This document shows, one piece after another, positions 1 to 11,519 of a DNA stretch of 64,000 nucleotides (within the stretch, counting starts at the first letter, position 1; the number at the start of each line of letters is the position of its first letter). This stretch comes from Brachionus plicatilis (Eukaryota; Rotifera; Eurotatoria; Ploima; Brachionidae): positions 896,680 through 960,679 of the forward strand of contig QEOQ01000345.1 in assembly GCA_010279815.1 (NCBI GenBank). The letters are read 5' to 3'. The notes below the pieces were generated by a model, which did not search any database, was not told the origin of the DNA, and worked only from the letters and a program-made list of their open reading frames with translations. A program made the position numbers and the translations under genes.

Positions 1-1820
1 TCAAAATCTTGTATGAAAAATTGAGCATTCTTGACAAAAACCTATGTTGAAAAGAAAATAATCCATATTTTTCTAAGAAGTTATTTACCATATTAAAATC
101 AAAAGAATTAAATTTAAATTTGAATAGTTTAAATAAACAAAAATAACAATAGTCAGATAATTTTTGTATTGATTCTTTTGAAAAATAACTAATAAGAGAA
201 CAACAATAATCAAAATGTGGTAAAATAAATGTTTTTAAAAACTGAATTTTAACAGATGTACAAAGATAGAAAAGATTACTAATAGAAAAAAGTCTCTTAT
301 TTACAATTAAACAGAGATTTGTAACATATTTTTTAAAATTTAATTTATTGTCAATCAATACCCCAAGCAGTTTGAATTCGTTCACTACTTGTATTTTAAA
401 ACCATTCAAGGTTACACTGTCTGGAACTCGGATCCGCTTATTATGTACAAACATTACATACGTTTTTGACCAATTAATTTATAGACGATTGAACAAACAC
501 CATTCAAAAAGTCCAGCTAACTTATTGTTGAAAAATTTAACCAGATTTTCAACATTGTCGCCTGATTTGTAGATTGTTGTATCATCAGCGAAAAGTTTGA
601 TAAATAAATCGTTAAGGCAGTAGACAATATCGTTTATAAAAATAAGGAAGAATAGTGGTCCTAATACAGAACCTTGAGGAACACCCAGAAGTATAGGCAA
701 TAAACTTGAGAATAACAGATTCAATTTGACCATTTGCATTCTGTTAATAAAATAGTCAGATAATAAAGCCAATGAATCATTGTCGAAACCATAATGAAAT
801 AGCTTTAATAAAAGTAGATTAGAGTCCACTAAATCAAAAGCTTTACGAAAATCAATGAATAGAATCATTGTTAAAAGTTTTCGATCGGTAGAGCGATTAA
901 GGTCTGAAATAAATTCATGTAAAGCCGTTTCACAAGAGAAACCCTTGCGAAAACCATGCTGACCAGAAAAAAATAAGTTATTTTTTTCAAAATGATTGGT
1001 AATTTGCCTTGAAATTAGCTTCTCAAATAATTTTGATACAGGTGAAAGTACTGATATCCCCCTGTAATTATTGATATCACTTCGGTCACCTTTGTTTTTG
1101 AAAAGTGGTGTGACTACCGCAGATTTCCACTCATTTGGTATTTTTTTGTAACTTAAACATTCATTGAAAAAATTTTTAAAAACCGGGACAAAAAACTCAT
1201 GTAATTCCTTTAAAATTTTCGTGTCAATGCCTACTGCTCCAGATGAACTATTACTAGATAGTTCTTTTAAGACTGATTCGATATCAGTCTTAAATCAGTC
1301 TATCGGAAAATTTTTTAAATGAAAACGAAGGGGTATTCAATTTATATTTAGTTTTTATTGTTTTGAATTGATTAAATATATATTTCGCACTGTCATTTTC
1401 TGATGTTTTGAAAGATGGTTCAATCGAAGTAAAGAATTTGTTAAACATATTCGCTTTTTCTTCAGTTGTCTGAGCTTTATTCATACCATAAACAATCTCA
1501 AAGTTATCTAGATCATCAACTGAATGACTTTTGATCTTAATTGAGGATTTGTAAAATTTCCAAAATTTCTTAGAGTTTTTGAAATCTTTTGCGGATTTTA
1601 GTGCAAAAAAATCTTTCATCTTTTGCCGATTTAATGATTTAAACTCTTTTCTCGCTGATTTATAAACCTCATAATGAGCCTGACTCTTAGAAGCAATAAA
1701 AAGCTGATATAAGTAGTCTCTTTTATTCTTCAAACTTTGGATATCAGAGAACAATGGCGGATGTTTGTCCAACCTGTAGCAAAGCGTTTCAAAGAAATAA
1801 ACCGTTAATTTTTTTCGCAT
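1..1820 (-). pseudogene. Non-LTR retrotransposon (Jockey/CR1-like LINE), RT region, 5'-truncated and frameshifted
   Basis: Reverse transcriptase of a non-LTR retrotransposon, read on the minus strand and running off the left edge of the window. From 1820 to 1290 lies the lysine-rich linker that sits between endonuclease and RT in such elements. From about 1290 to 1 the RT itself is open in one frame, with the NYRGISVLSPVSKLFEK block, QHGFRKG, ILFIDFRKAFD, GVPQGSVLGPLFF and the catalytic FADD box near 590. The two parts are joined by a frameshift near 1290-1310. An in-frame stop lies just upstream of 1820 and no endonuclease is visible, so this copy is 5'-truncated and dead. Its last visible bases (1-31) match the start of the 491-bp fragment at 2610-3100, so both belong to one family. 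The family assignment comes from motif order only. Confidence 0.85.
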
Positions 1821-2248
1821 AAATATACACTAAACTTTCACAAATAAAAAACCTTACAGTGCACTCGCGCTATAACGATTCGCTTTATTACGAATATCGC
1901 GCTACAGCGAATGATGTATAAGCCCCGATTTCCTCTCCATTCAAATCAATGGCTAACAAAATATCATATTACGAATATGAAATTATGAAAAATTCGCTAC
2001 TGCGAATGGGAAATCAAAGCCCATTTTCATACTTAACAACGTTAATTGTCACTTTCTTTAACGAATACAATCTTTTTTTAGCACATTCGTTATAATTTTT
2101 GTTTATCAATGAAATTTTAATCTGTATGTGTCAACTCCTGAAAAATAATGACAAAACAAAAAGAAACCAACCAATCAAAAATTATTACATAAACTTTTGT
2201 TTGTTTAATTGTAAATTTTTATTGGTGTATTAATATCAGCATACACTC

Positions 2249-3795
2249 ATCGAATTAATCAAAGACTACAGTCCAGATTATATTTTCAACGCCGATGAAG
2301 CCGCACTTATGTACCGAGCCACACCAACTCACACATATGAATACAAGGATACACCAGCAGACAATATTAAAATTCAAAAAGAAAGACTCTCAATCCTCTT
2401 CTGTGCCAACATGTTCATCATAAACCAATTGTTATCGGCCAATTTGAGAACCCGCGCTGTTTCAAAAATATTAACAAAAATAATCTTCCAGTGTATTATA
2501 GGTTCAATTCAAAAGCATGGATGAATACAAAGATATTCGATGAATGGTTAATCAAAATCAACAAGCAATTCATGACAGAAAATCGCAAAATACTTCTTAA
2601 AATAGAATTCTTCTATTATTATTATTATTATTATTAAGTCTAATAAGGCTAGTGCCCATAATCAACACTATTATGTAGCTAATAATGATGACCTGATCAA
2701 ACTTTTCTTTTATTCAAATAAATTTAATAATTACAGATTAAAATAAAAATAAATGTAAAAAAATTTAAATTTCAAAATATAATGTTTTCAATTTTAAATC
2801 AAATTTTGAAAAAAAACTAAGTGTTTTTGCATAAATTAAATTAATATTATTAAAAATTGACAATTTAAAGTTGTTGAAGGTTAAGTCCTTTTTAAAAATT
2901 ACAAATCTGCTTATCAGTCTTGAGTAGATATACTCAAATGTATTGGTTCCATATTTTGACTTTATCCCAGGTTCAAAAAGAAGATCTTTATTTCTCAAGT
3001 CATACATTAGCTTTCTTTCTTCATTGAAAATCAACTTGTTTTTCAAATCAATTCTATCATCATCAAAATTCAAAATCTTGTATGAAAAATTGAGCATTCT
3101 TCAAAATCAACAAGCAATTCATGACAGAAAATCGCAAAATACTTCTTAAAATAGAATTATTCCCAGCAAACATGACATCAGTACTGCAGCCAATGGATCA
3201 AGGTGTTATTGCATCATTCAAAATGAAATACAGAAGCCTAATGATGCAAGAAAAATTTTAATCAATCGAATACAGTTCAACTTCTAAACAAATCGATGTT
3301 TTGGATGCAATTTATAAATTAAAAACTGCTTGGGACAGCGTGGCACCATCTACAATATCAGCATGCTTTAGAAAAGGAGGATTCAAAAAATCGTCTAATT
3401 TGGATATCATTGAGTCTATTGACAACAATCAGCTAGAGTTTGAGAAACTAGGTTCAGTGTTGACAAACAAAATTGTGAATTTTGACAAATATGCCTATCG
3501 ACATTGTGATGATTTGGTTCCTTCTGGTGAGACATACAGCGATGATTTAGTTGCATTGGAACAAGGTGAGCAAACCGAAGAAGCAGAACCATCCCTAACC
3601 ACAGAAACAGAAACAGAGTTTATAAGCAAAGAAAAAGCAATCGCCGGACTGAATACAGCTAGAGAATATTTTATGAATAGCAAAGAAGACTGTAGAAATG
3701 AGATAAATTCAGTCTTCAAACTCATCGCCTCTATTCAATCAATCGAATCAAAAAAACAATCGAAAATCACAAGTTTTTTCAGTTTATCAAATTAG
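2249..3795 (+). pseudogene. Tigger/pogo DDE transposase, deleted and interrupted
   Basis: Catalytic half of a Tigger/JRK-family transposase. The first acidic block, IFNADEAALMYRA, is at about 2280-2325. LSILFCANM follows, and a one-base shift near 2410 is needed to continue into PIVIGQFENPRCFKN and YYRFNSKAWMNTKIFDEW. The stretch that should carry the second catalytic Asp (normally a V-D-N-C/A block) is missing between KILL and the FPANMTSVLQPMDQGVI block, which still carries the last Asp. A 491-bp LINE fragment is also inserted at this point. The C-terminal ORF (3301-3795) is open and ends in QSKITSFF plus five residues, a PCNA-binding PIP-box. No N-terminal HTH/CENP-B DNA-binding domain is visible. 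This is a dead copy. Confidence 0.8.
2610..3100 (-). mobile_element. 5'-truncated LINE 3' end inserted in the Tigger transposase
   Basis: A 491-bp minus-strand fragment. It starts with the end of the LINE ORF (2765-3097, opening MLNFSYKILNF) and finishes in a TAA-repeat microsatellite tail at about 2615-2636. A 58-bp sequence is repeated exactly on both sides (2552-2609 and 3101-3158). It is transposase coding sequence, so it is a target-site duplication. The fragment's first ~31 bp equal the left edge of the window, showing it derives from the same family as the copy at 1-1820. The TAA tail and 5' truncation are typical of target-primed reverse transcription. Confidence 0.85.
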
Positions 3796-4442
3796 TTTAT
3801 TTAATTTTTTCTTATTTTTATTGTTTATGTTAATTACTTTGTGTTTTATCTTATTTTGTCAATGAATAACTAAAAAAATCTATCAACCCCCCAATTATAC
3901 ATTTTTTTTTAACACCAATCAATTAACATGGAAAATTTGATATAACGATTTTTCATATAACGAATGACATTATAAAGTCCCGCTCATTCGTTGTAGCGCG
4001 AGTGCACTGTAATAGTTATATTCAATATAATAAGTTGGCGTTATTGTGCATCTCTAAATATGCTTATTCACAGTCTCCTTTGAATTTGCTTCGAAAAGCT
4101 GACAACATTTAAATACCATGTTAAAAAACCTCAATTGTTAATTAAAGTATTTGTAAAATATTTTTTTAAATTTCAAAGCTGAGAAGGTGACTTGTTTATA
4201 AAAAAATAAATAAATTGGTCTCAAATTTTTGACAATTGGTACTAAATTATTTTAATTAGATGCTAAATTTAATAATATCAACACTAAGATATAGAAATTC
4301 CAAAAATATCCTCTGAAGCTTCGACTACTTACTTTGTAACCTGAAAAATTTCAGTAAGCAAAAACTTAGATAAACAAAGCATTAAATTTTACTAAAGTAA
4401 TTTCAATTCAATTTTGGTTGAAGACTAAGTGTTACTTCAATT

Positions 4443-4785
4443 TTGACTTTTGAGTTAAATCATGAAAATTTTCTAAAAAGCTCATGTACATGTCCATGGT
4501 GGCGAAAAAATTATATTTGCAATAAAATTGTTGCATTAGCATGTCGTTCCAAAGTCCTGGTATGTCATTCAAATGCTAAAGACGTGCCTCCTGGAGAAAA
4601 CAGAAAAAAAGGCAGACCTGTAAACACAAAAAACGCTTGTCATATCAACCAAAAGAAACTATTACAGAATCTTTGAATGAAGTAGAAGAAGAGAGAGCAC
4701 AAGAACCAGATCCTACGGAAAGTTTACATCCAAAAAAATCTCGAAGCGAGGAAGACCTGCAGTTTCAAAAAATTAACAAAAGATT
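4443..4785 (+). pseudogene. SWIM zinc-finger fragment of a MULE-type transposase
   Basis: A short reading frame with a SWIM-like core: SCTCPWWRKNYICNKIVALA, in which CxC is followed by C and a degraded histidine position (usually CxH, here CNK). A basic KKGRPVNTKNA tail follows, as is common just after the SWIM domain in MULE-derived transposases. Near 4635 a frameshift is needed to carry on into an acidic tail with further KKSRSEEDLQ residues, up to about 4785. No DDE domain is visible nearby. I read it as the C-terminal relic of a Mutator-like transposase. Related fragments sit at 23171-23404 and 28863-29045. Confidence 0.5.
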
Positions 4786-4789
4786 TTAA

Positions 4790-6720
4790 ACCAAGTTGCT
4801 AGTGGCTCTAAATAATCATAAAAAAATAATTTTTACTTAGAATATTTATTTATTCTAAGTAAAGTATTCTATATTTATTTTTTATTTTTAATCAGACATA
4901 ATTGTTTAAAATATTTCAAAAGCTAAATTTTCTTTTCAATCTTTTTGATAGTCTGATACCAAAGTAGAAAAAAAACTATTAATTAAATAAAAATGATCCT
5001 TAAAAGAATATTTGATACCTTGAAAAAAAGAAGCCAATAAATAACAAGCATAAATTTTGATTAATGTTTATTGAAAAAATAAAATGTTAAAAAAAATCTC
5101 ATCAATTTCTTTTTAATAATGTCCTAGAATGATTCAAGGAATTACTTTCGGTTCAAAGATTGAATTGTCATAAAGCAAAAGAATTATTTGATTCTAGTTG
5201 TTTCATTCTAAATCCATATAGGAAAAATAAGAAGAAAAAGCCAAAAAACAAGTCACAAAAATTTGTAAAGTACTAATTATTAAATTTATTCTACTTATTA
5301 TTAAATTAATAGTGAATGAACAGTTTTTTAATTGTGGGGAATCTCTTATCTTTTTAATCATTTTTCTAGATGGGTTTGTCTTTCTGTGGAAGCGAATTGC
5401 AAAATAACTAGTTTTAAGCTTGTTAACGCTCGTTCAATAGATCATTTTCTAACTGGATAATATTCTGTATCTAAAGTTATAACATCATTTATATCAGTAA
5501 TCTAGATGTTCAATTTAAAAGTAAAAAAGGAAATATAAGATACAATTTTTTTAAAGAAAATAATAACTGGAATAGAGCAAAATCAATGTGGTTTCAGAAT
5601 GTTTCTAAGAAAAATTTGGCACTTTTGAAGATCAGAGCGAATTTATTGATAAACATTTACAAACTCAAAAAGTTTATGAGTGGTCTGTAAGTTGTTTTGT
5701 GTGGAACCATGGCAGTGTGACATAATAAAGAAAAAAAAATATCGAATTTACCTAAAAAAAAAATTTTATAAAAAAAAAATAGAAAATTATACAAAGAATA
5801 AATAGTCTTATCAATTTTTTTCAATTTTTTTCTTCGCCAATTAGTAAATTATTACCAATACCTACTAATAATAATTCAATATTCAATTAAAATATGGATG
5901 GTATAACATGGTTTAAAAAACGTGGGCGCAATATCGAACATCACGTCACTGTACCAGTCGTTATAATAATTTAGAAATTGTAGATTTAAAAAATAATGAT
6001 AAATTGATGATGAAAATTTTTGTTCATTTTAAAGCTTAATTTAAAAGCATTAGCTTTTTTAATTTAAAGTTAAAGTCTCTATTTTATTTCTTTAATTAAA
6101 ATATTCTATATTTTTATTCTATATTTTGACATATCTATATTTTGTAATATCTATATTTTGTCCGTTTCCCGGAACCATATATTAAGCGGTGAAATTATTA
6201 GTTTTTTAAAAGAAGGCTCTTAAATATTAATTTCTATTGAAAAACATAAATGTAAAAGATTTTAAAAAAATTATTGAAGCTAAAGCATAATTATATAACA
6301 AAATAAAACACTCTCATTTTTAATTTTAAATAATAGATTAAGCTTAGAAATATTTGGTAATGTATTGGAAAATGAAATAGATATTAACGGTGAACATAAT
6401 GTTTTGTTTTATTATCCAATTTTTAGAGTAAAGAATATCTTGTAGTTTTCAAATTTATCCAAAAGAATGTACACATTTAAATTTTTTCTTATGCAACTTT
6501 TTAAGAAATTAGTCTAAATATTGAGGAAAATCAAAAATTAAATTTTTTAATTTGAAAGTTTGAAAATTTTTGTTTATTTTCATACCTTTTTTTTAATCTT
6601 AATAAGTTCAAAAAATTTAAAATTTTTATTTTTAAGTTTTGAATAAAAATCTAAAATCTTAAAACAGTTACCCACATCCATTTATCTTGAGGATAAATCT
6701 AATATATTTAATTAAGAACA
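4790..6720. other. Intergenic AT-rich stretch, nothing recognised
   Basis: About 1.9 kb of A/T homopolymer-rich sequence with frequent stops in all frames. The only less AT-rich island is near 5920-5960, and it does not match anything I recognise. The right end contains the 3' UTR of the DNAJB12/14-like gene on the minus strand. Confidence 0.5.
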
Positions 6721-6777
6721 AAAAAAATGTTTAAATGAATAATTGATTGAACTTTATTTATAGCATAAATAAACAGT

Positions 6778-9700
6778 TTAGCCAGCGCCGAAAATATTTC
6801 TGATTCGATCACACGACGGCATTTCAAGCTCAGTGGCCTTTTTCAAAAGCCTCTCATCGCCATAATTCCTAGCACGCCACGTCGCAGTCTCCTTGTAAAT
6901 TTTTTCTCTGTGACAATTCTGCTTTAATTCCATATGTAGCTCTTCTTCAATTTGCCTTTCTAGCCTAGCTAGCTCATGAGCAGTTTCGATTCTAAAATCA
7001 CTCTTTACATAATATGGTACCTTATGGTCGTTAGTATGTCTTTTTTGTGCGAACTTTCCCGTCCTTTGCAGACTGTAGACTGGCTCGCCAATCATTAAAT
7101 TACTTAATAATGACAAAAAAACAATGATTAAAATTGGCAAAAGCTGAAATAGAACCGCGTAATTGTTGTTTGGTGTATTAAAATTATTTTGTGAAAAAGT
7201 TTGGGCTCGGTGAGCCTGGTGGCGTCTGTTGTTCATTCCGGCGCCGAAAAAAATATTGAAAAGCTCATCAGCAGAAAAATCGTCATCATTCCAATAGTAT
7301 GTATTGTATTGGGTACGATTACTGTATCGATTTCTAGCTGAGCTGCTCGATCGAACCGAGTCTTCGAAAGACTCCGGTCCCAGTTCATCATACTGTTTCC
7401 TTTTTTGAACATCACTAAGAACTGCAAACGCTTTTCCAATAGCTGAAAAAAATTAATTTAAATTCAAATTTTTTTTTTATTTTAATTTTTATTTTTATTT
7501 AAAATGGAGATCTATTTCTTTATGCTAGTAAATTTTTTTTAACTGCTTTTAAAAAAAATTAATTTATGATAGCTAAATTTTTTTTTATGCTTCCTAAAAT
7601 ATTAAATAATGAATTACTTAATTAATTAACTTGAAAAATGATATATAAACAAATAATTGATAACTTCAGGCAAGCTACTCCTTTGGAAAATTCGTTTCAA
7701 GAGTATAATGTTTTATCCGATGTTATAAATAGTGAAAACTTATCAAATCCTTTACAATTAGATGAACCGATTGATTTAAATTTTGGTCAAAATTATCAAG
7801 CTGATCTATATTCAAAAGGTCCAAAACGTCCTGACAGACCTCGTGGTTCTACAACTAAAAAAAGAAATACAGAAAATAGTTCTGTAAGAAAATCAAAAAG
7901 AGAGCGAAAAAACTAAAATTGATATTTCCATATGAAATTTTTATATTTTTTGTCGGTACTTAGCTTAATTTTTTTTATTCTCCTTTTCAACTTTAATATG
8001 AATAAAGTTTTATAAAAATATTTATGGTTATTTTGTTGTACTTTTATTTTTGCTATCATAAACATAATTTTAATAGCAGGTGAAAAAAAATTGCTAGCAG
8101 AAGAAATATCGTCCTTTAAAATGAATCAAGATAAAACTTTACAAAACTTGAACTTGACCAATAAATCAGTTAATGTTATTTTTATTTTGAAGATGCTTCT
8201 TAGAAATGAAAAATTTGATAAAGCCGAAAAAGCTCTTTTAAATTAAAAAAATAGAAACGTAAATGAAATTAATTTTTTTCCAGCCATTAAAATCGATGCC
8301 ACAAAAAATTTAAATAGAAAACACCTATTTTTTATTATTTTCCTGCATACATCAAATAAATTTCTCCAACTATCTAGATCATTCATTTAATGGAAATTTA
8401 GTTCAAATTAAATTTATTGAATTTTTTTTCACTTATTTAATTTTTATCCTTTAAAATTTACACTTTTAATTAAAAAAAATAAAATAATTTATACTGCTGA
8501 AAAAACAATCCAACGAGAATCATATTTTAAAAAAGTATCTAATCCGATGCGTTTTTTTTCTAAGGAAAAAGAATCAGCTCAGAAAAAAAAGGCGAACAGA
8601 GAATATAAGGTCTGGTTCGAATAGGTAAACCATAGTTCGCCTTTAATGAAAATAATTCTTGATTTCGGGTTTAGTGAACTATTAGCTCACTTTATAGCTC
8701 GCCTTTTCCTTTTTTGGTTTACCTTTTCGTGAACAAAAAATGAAGGCCGCATACTAATGCATCATTTATTCTGATTAAAAGTAATTAGAAAAAATGTCAA
8801 TTAAATGTATTAATCGCGTCATCTAAAAGTATTATTTGTAATTTTAAAAGATTAAGAGACAATTGTTTATATTACATAGAATTAAGAAGTATTAAATGAT
8901 ATATTTTTAATCAAATAGAACTTTAGACTATTAATTATCAATGAGTATAATTAACCACCATTAATTTTAATTAATTGTATCTTGAAAAAATTAAATGTCA
9001 AAAATATATATAGTGAAGAGTTTTTTGATTCTTCTTCTGCTGAAGTATCCTACACTAATTTAGGAAATATTAGAGGAGTAAAGTAACTAAAAAATAAAAG
9101 TAAAAATGAATTAATTTTTTTATTAATTGATAAAATTTATTTATTAATTGATTAAATTTTTTTTACTTGATTTTGTGCGATATATTAAATGACTTTTAAC
9201 TAAATTTTGTGACAACTAATACTTTTAATTTACGAATGATACATTAAATTGACTTTTATTTTAATTGAAGATTTAATATTTTTTAAATAAAATTTAATCA
9301 AAATAAATTCCGCTTTAAAATTAACTCGAAAATTAAGTGAATTAATAGTTCATTAATACTGAGAACAAGAAATAATTGGTTATGTGTGGTTAACCTAAAC
9401 GACTAGACCCAAAATATAAAAGTTATTATTTAAAATAGATATTTTCATTATATTAGTGTCAATTAAATTTTTATCTGTTTTTATGTACAGTATGGCTCCG
9501 ATAAGTGGTTTTAGATATTTTTACCGTAGAACTAAAAAGGACTAAAATATGACATTGAGAAATTTCATACAATACAATATTTAAAAAATCTTATAACTTT
9601 TGTTCTGAATGTCAAAAACTTGTTCTGCAGATGAAAAAACTTTTGTTTCACTTACTGCGGAAGTCTGCAAAATTTGTGTATTTCAAATTAAAAACTCTGT

Positions 9701-10907
9701 AAATCTAATTTCTCATTAAAAAAAAACTCAGTGAAAAAATTAAATTCATTCGAATATCGTGAAATATTCGAAATAAATTTTAAAAAAAAAGTTTTGAAAT
9801 AAATGTGTGATATTAAATCAGAAATTTAAAAAATGTGTTTTCGAACATACAAATAATTATTATTTAATTTTTAAAATTTTAGTATGATAAACAGTTTTGA
9901 TTGAAATTAAACTAACTTAAAAAATTAAATCAAAATATCATTTAAAAATCAATTCAATTTCATTATTAGAAAATAATTTAAATTGAAATTATGCTTAAAA
10001 TAATTAAAATTAAATTATTTTTCAATTTGTTTAAAAATTGATTTTTTAATTTTCTTCTTTTTTCCCTACAAAATTTATTGATAAATATAGTTTTGGTTAT
10101 ACGGAGTTCTTAAAATCATGGTTAGGCTGTTTTTTTATCTTTTATTCATATCATTTCGTGAGATTAACAAATGATCACTTGAACTAAATTCTTTTTTTGA
10201 ACAAAAAGATATTTTATATTTAAATATTAAATAAAATTAATTATGAATTATTTTTACATTAGTCATAAAAATAGAAATCAAAAAAAGTTAAAGAAACTTC
10301 AGAAAAAAGTGTCATTCAAGGAGAAAAGAGAAGACACAAAAAAAACAAATTATTAGAATCACCTTTGAAAGCTTCGGTGGCACCGGGTGCTTTATTTTTA
10401 TCCGGATGAAATTGAAGAGCCAATTTTCTGTAAGCTTTTTTCAGGTCTGCCTCGCTTGATGTCTTGGGAACACCGAGAATTTCGTAGAAATCTCGGCAAT
10501 TTTTGATTCTAAAAAATATAAATTAAAATAAAATAATTGAAAAAAATTCTTCAATTTTTCACTTTTTGACTGCATCAATCTGTTCTGAAGAGTATTCATT
10601 TTGAGCATGATTTTTGCTTTTCGCTTTATCCGACATGTTCGGCACGTCCTTAGATCTGCTGAAATCTTTCTGTGAGCCTTGTGAATCGAGGTTTTTCTTG
10701 TACTCCTCTAGCAGTTCTTAATAAACATATTTTAATTTATGAAGAAAATATCTGGCTTTTTTTTGGATAATTACTTTTAGCGTATTCGGATGGATAAAGC
10801 TTTATTGATTTTTCGCAGAATCGCATGGCTTTTGCAAAATCTCCTTCTGCTGCGGCGCTCTGGGCTCGGGCAATGCATGCCTCTGAATCGGTTTTGTTCG
10901 CTTCCAT
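6778..10907 (-). CDS. DNAJB12/14-like: DnaJ homolog, subfamily B member 12/14 (ER membrane J-protein)
   Basis: Predicted 365-aa ER-membrane Hsp40 that recruits Hsc70 for ER-associated degradation, the known role of DNAJB12/14. Exons (minus): 10907-10775, 10716-10563, 10508-10363, 7442-6778. All introns are GT-AG and the phases agree. The N-terminus [16 protein letters not shown] resembles the family start MExNKDEAE; this decides the ATG at 10907 over an in-frame one at 10955. The J-domain (about residues 98-160) has [19 protein letters not shown] and the HPD triad, followed by [11 protein letters not shown] and RKQYDELG. A single hydrophobic segment (about 240-263) precedes the DUF1977 signature [12 protein letters not shown]...[15 protein letters not shown] is present just after the stop. 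The third intron is about 2.9 kb and contains a repeat copy and a small plus-strand ORF. Length fits the family (about 375 aa). Confidence 0.9.
7638..7916 (+). CDS. Small basic-tailed ORF inside the DNAJB12/14 intron, unrecognised
   Basis: A 92-codon plus-strand ORF with an acidic, Asn/Leu-rich first half and a strongly basic C-terminal third ([18 protein letters not shown]... KSKRERKN) resembling a nuclear localisation or AT-hook-like tail. A second short open frame with similarly high coding density follows at about 8078-8245 ([16 protein letters not shown]... KAEKALLN). I could not find splice sites with matching phases joining the two. This may be a fragment of a mobile element or a small nested gene. 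No known domain is recognised, and a random ORF cannot be excluded. Confidence 0.25.
   Translation: MIYKQIIDNFRQATPLENSFQEYNVLSDVINSENLSNPLQLDEPIDLNFGQNYQADLYSKGPKRPDRPRGSTTKKRNTENSSVRKSKRERKN
8755..9275 (+). repeat. Dispersed repeat, copy A (inverted relative to copy B at 17475-18118)
   Basis: About 520 bp that reappears in opposite orientation in VPS41 intron 2. The two ends are imperfect inverted repeats of each other (AAGTCAATATTAATGCGTCA-type on one side, AAAGTCAATTTAATGTATCA-type on the other), which suggests a non-autonomous DNA element. Internally, a short open stretch near 9016-9083 reads [20 protein letters not shown] and ends GVK-stop; the same stretch is kept in copy B. Element borders are approximate because the copies fade out at the ends. 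Confidence 0.6.
9276..10362. other. Remainder of DNAJB12/14 intron 3, nothing recognised
   Basis: Low-complexity AT-rich intron sequence without open frames of note and without clear inverted repeats. It ends at the donor GT of the J-domain exon (10362-10361, minus strand). Confidence 0.5.
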
Positions 10908-11208
10908 TTCAATTGCTACACGGATTAACAACTTATCATATTCAACTAGACACAATAAAAAATCTAATTATTATTATAAACAAAAATTATTTTTTAAATG
11001 AATAAGTTTAAGTTTAAAAAAAATTTTATTATAATTAAATGTTTAAAAAAAAAGCTGACGAGTCATAATTTTTATTAAGAGAAAAAAAAAAGGTTTCGCG
11101 TAAAAGTTAACAAAATATTTGTTCCATTAAAAATCTTTGGCCCTAAAAAATCAGGTCTCTAAAAAAAGTAAATGAAATTGGCTCACTGAACTGGGATACA
11201 CATTTTTC

Positions 11209-11216
11209 TATAAATA
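11209..11216 (+). promoter_or_regulatory. TATA box of the small secreted-protein gene
   Basis: TATAAATA lies 40 nt upstream of the ATG at 11249. With a usual 25-30 nt TATA-to-start distance the leader would be only about 10 nt long. Confidence 0.5.
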
Positions 11217-11248
11217 AAGACACTTTTCAAGAAAAATTTGTTTAAAAA

Positions 11249-11506
11249 ATGATTTTATTAGCCTGGATATATTTTGTAAGCTTAGTTTTGGCCAATGGTC
11301 TGATCATGGAGGACATGCTGAAAAATACTGCTGTTACAACTAATAAAGACAAGGAAATGTATCTTAAATTGGCATTAAAGCATGGCGAATATTATGGATA
11401 CGACTATGATTATGGCTATTACGGAAGTAGTTACCGGTGCGATCCGCACGATTATTATTGTAATAATTATGGTTATGATTTTGGGGGTTATCATAGAAGA
11501 AAATAA
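11249..11506 (+). CDS. Small secreted Tyr/Gly-rich protein
   Basis: An 85-aa single-exon gene. The first about 17 residues (MILLAWIYFVSLVLANG) form a clear signal peptide. The mature part is charged at first (MEDMLKNTAVTTNKDKEMYLK) and then turns into a Tyr/Gly/Asp-rich tail with repeated YGYDYDYGYYG-like units, two cysteines (CDPHDYYC) and a basic end (HRRK). A TATA box lies 40 nt upstream, and AATAAA overlaps the stop codon region, so the transcription unit looks complete and very compact. Short secreted Gly/Tyr-rich peptides of this sort occur among cuticle/lorica, adhesive and antimicrobial peptides. I do not recognise the family, and the function is unknown. Confidence 0.7.
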   Translation: MILLAWIYFVSLVLANGLIMEDMLKNTAVTTNKDKEMYLKLALKHGEYYGYDYDYGYYGSSYRCDPHDYYCNNYGYDFGGYHRRK

Positions 11507-11519
11507 ATAAAAATTAAAC

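Larger units (their letters stand above)
1857..4009 (+). mobile_element. pogo/Tigger-type DNA transposon with intact termini
   Basis: The ends are near-perfect terminal inverted repeats beginning CAGTGCACTCGCGCTA, at 1857 on the left and ending at 4009 on the right. Both are flanked by the TA dinucleotide (1855-1856 and 4010-4011) expected of a Tc1/mariner/pogo insertion. The ends contain repeated ATAACGA-type subterminal motifs. Inside is a Tigger-like DDE transposase relic on the plus strand (2249-3795), split by a LINE fragment at 2610-3100. The element lies just beyond the 5' end of the LINE copy at 1-1820. The termini look usable in trans, but the transposase cannot work. Confidence 0.85.

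Noticed and set aside
2615..2636. Microsatellite considered as an independent simple repeat
   Set aside because: It is the 3' tail of the LINE insertion at 2610-3100, inside the duplicated target.
3495..3725. 76-codon minus-strand frame
   Set aside because: Shadow of the Tigger transposase C-terminal frame.
10908..10955. Upstream in-frame ATG for the DNAJB12/14 gene at 10955
   Set aside because: The family start motif MExNKxxAE begins at 10907; the extra 16 residues match nothing in the family.
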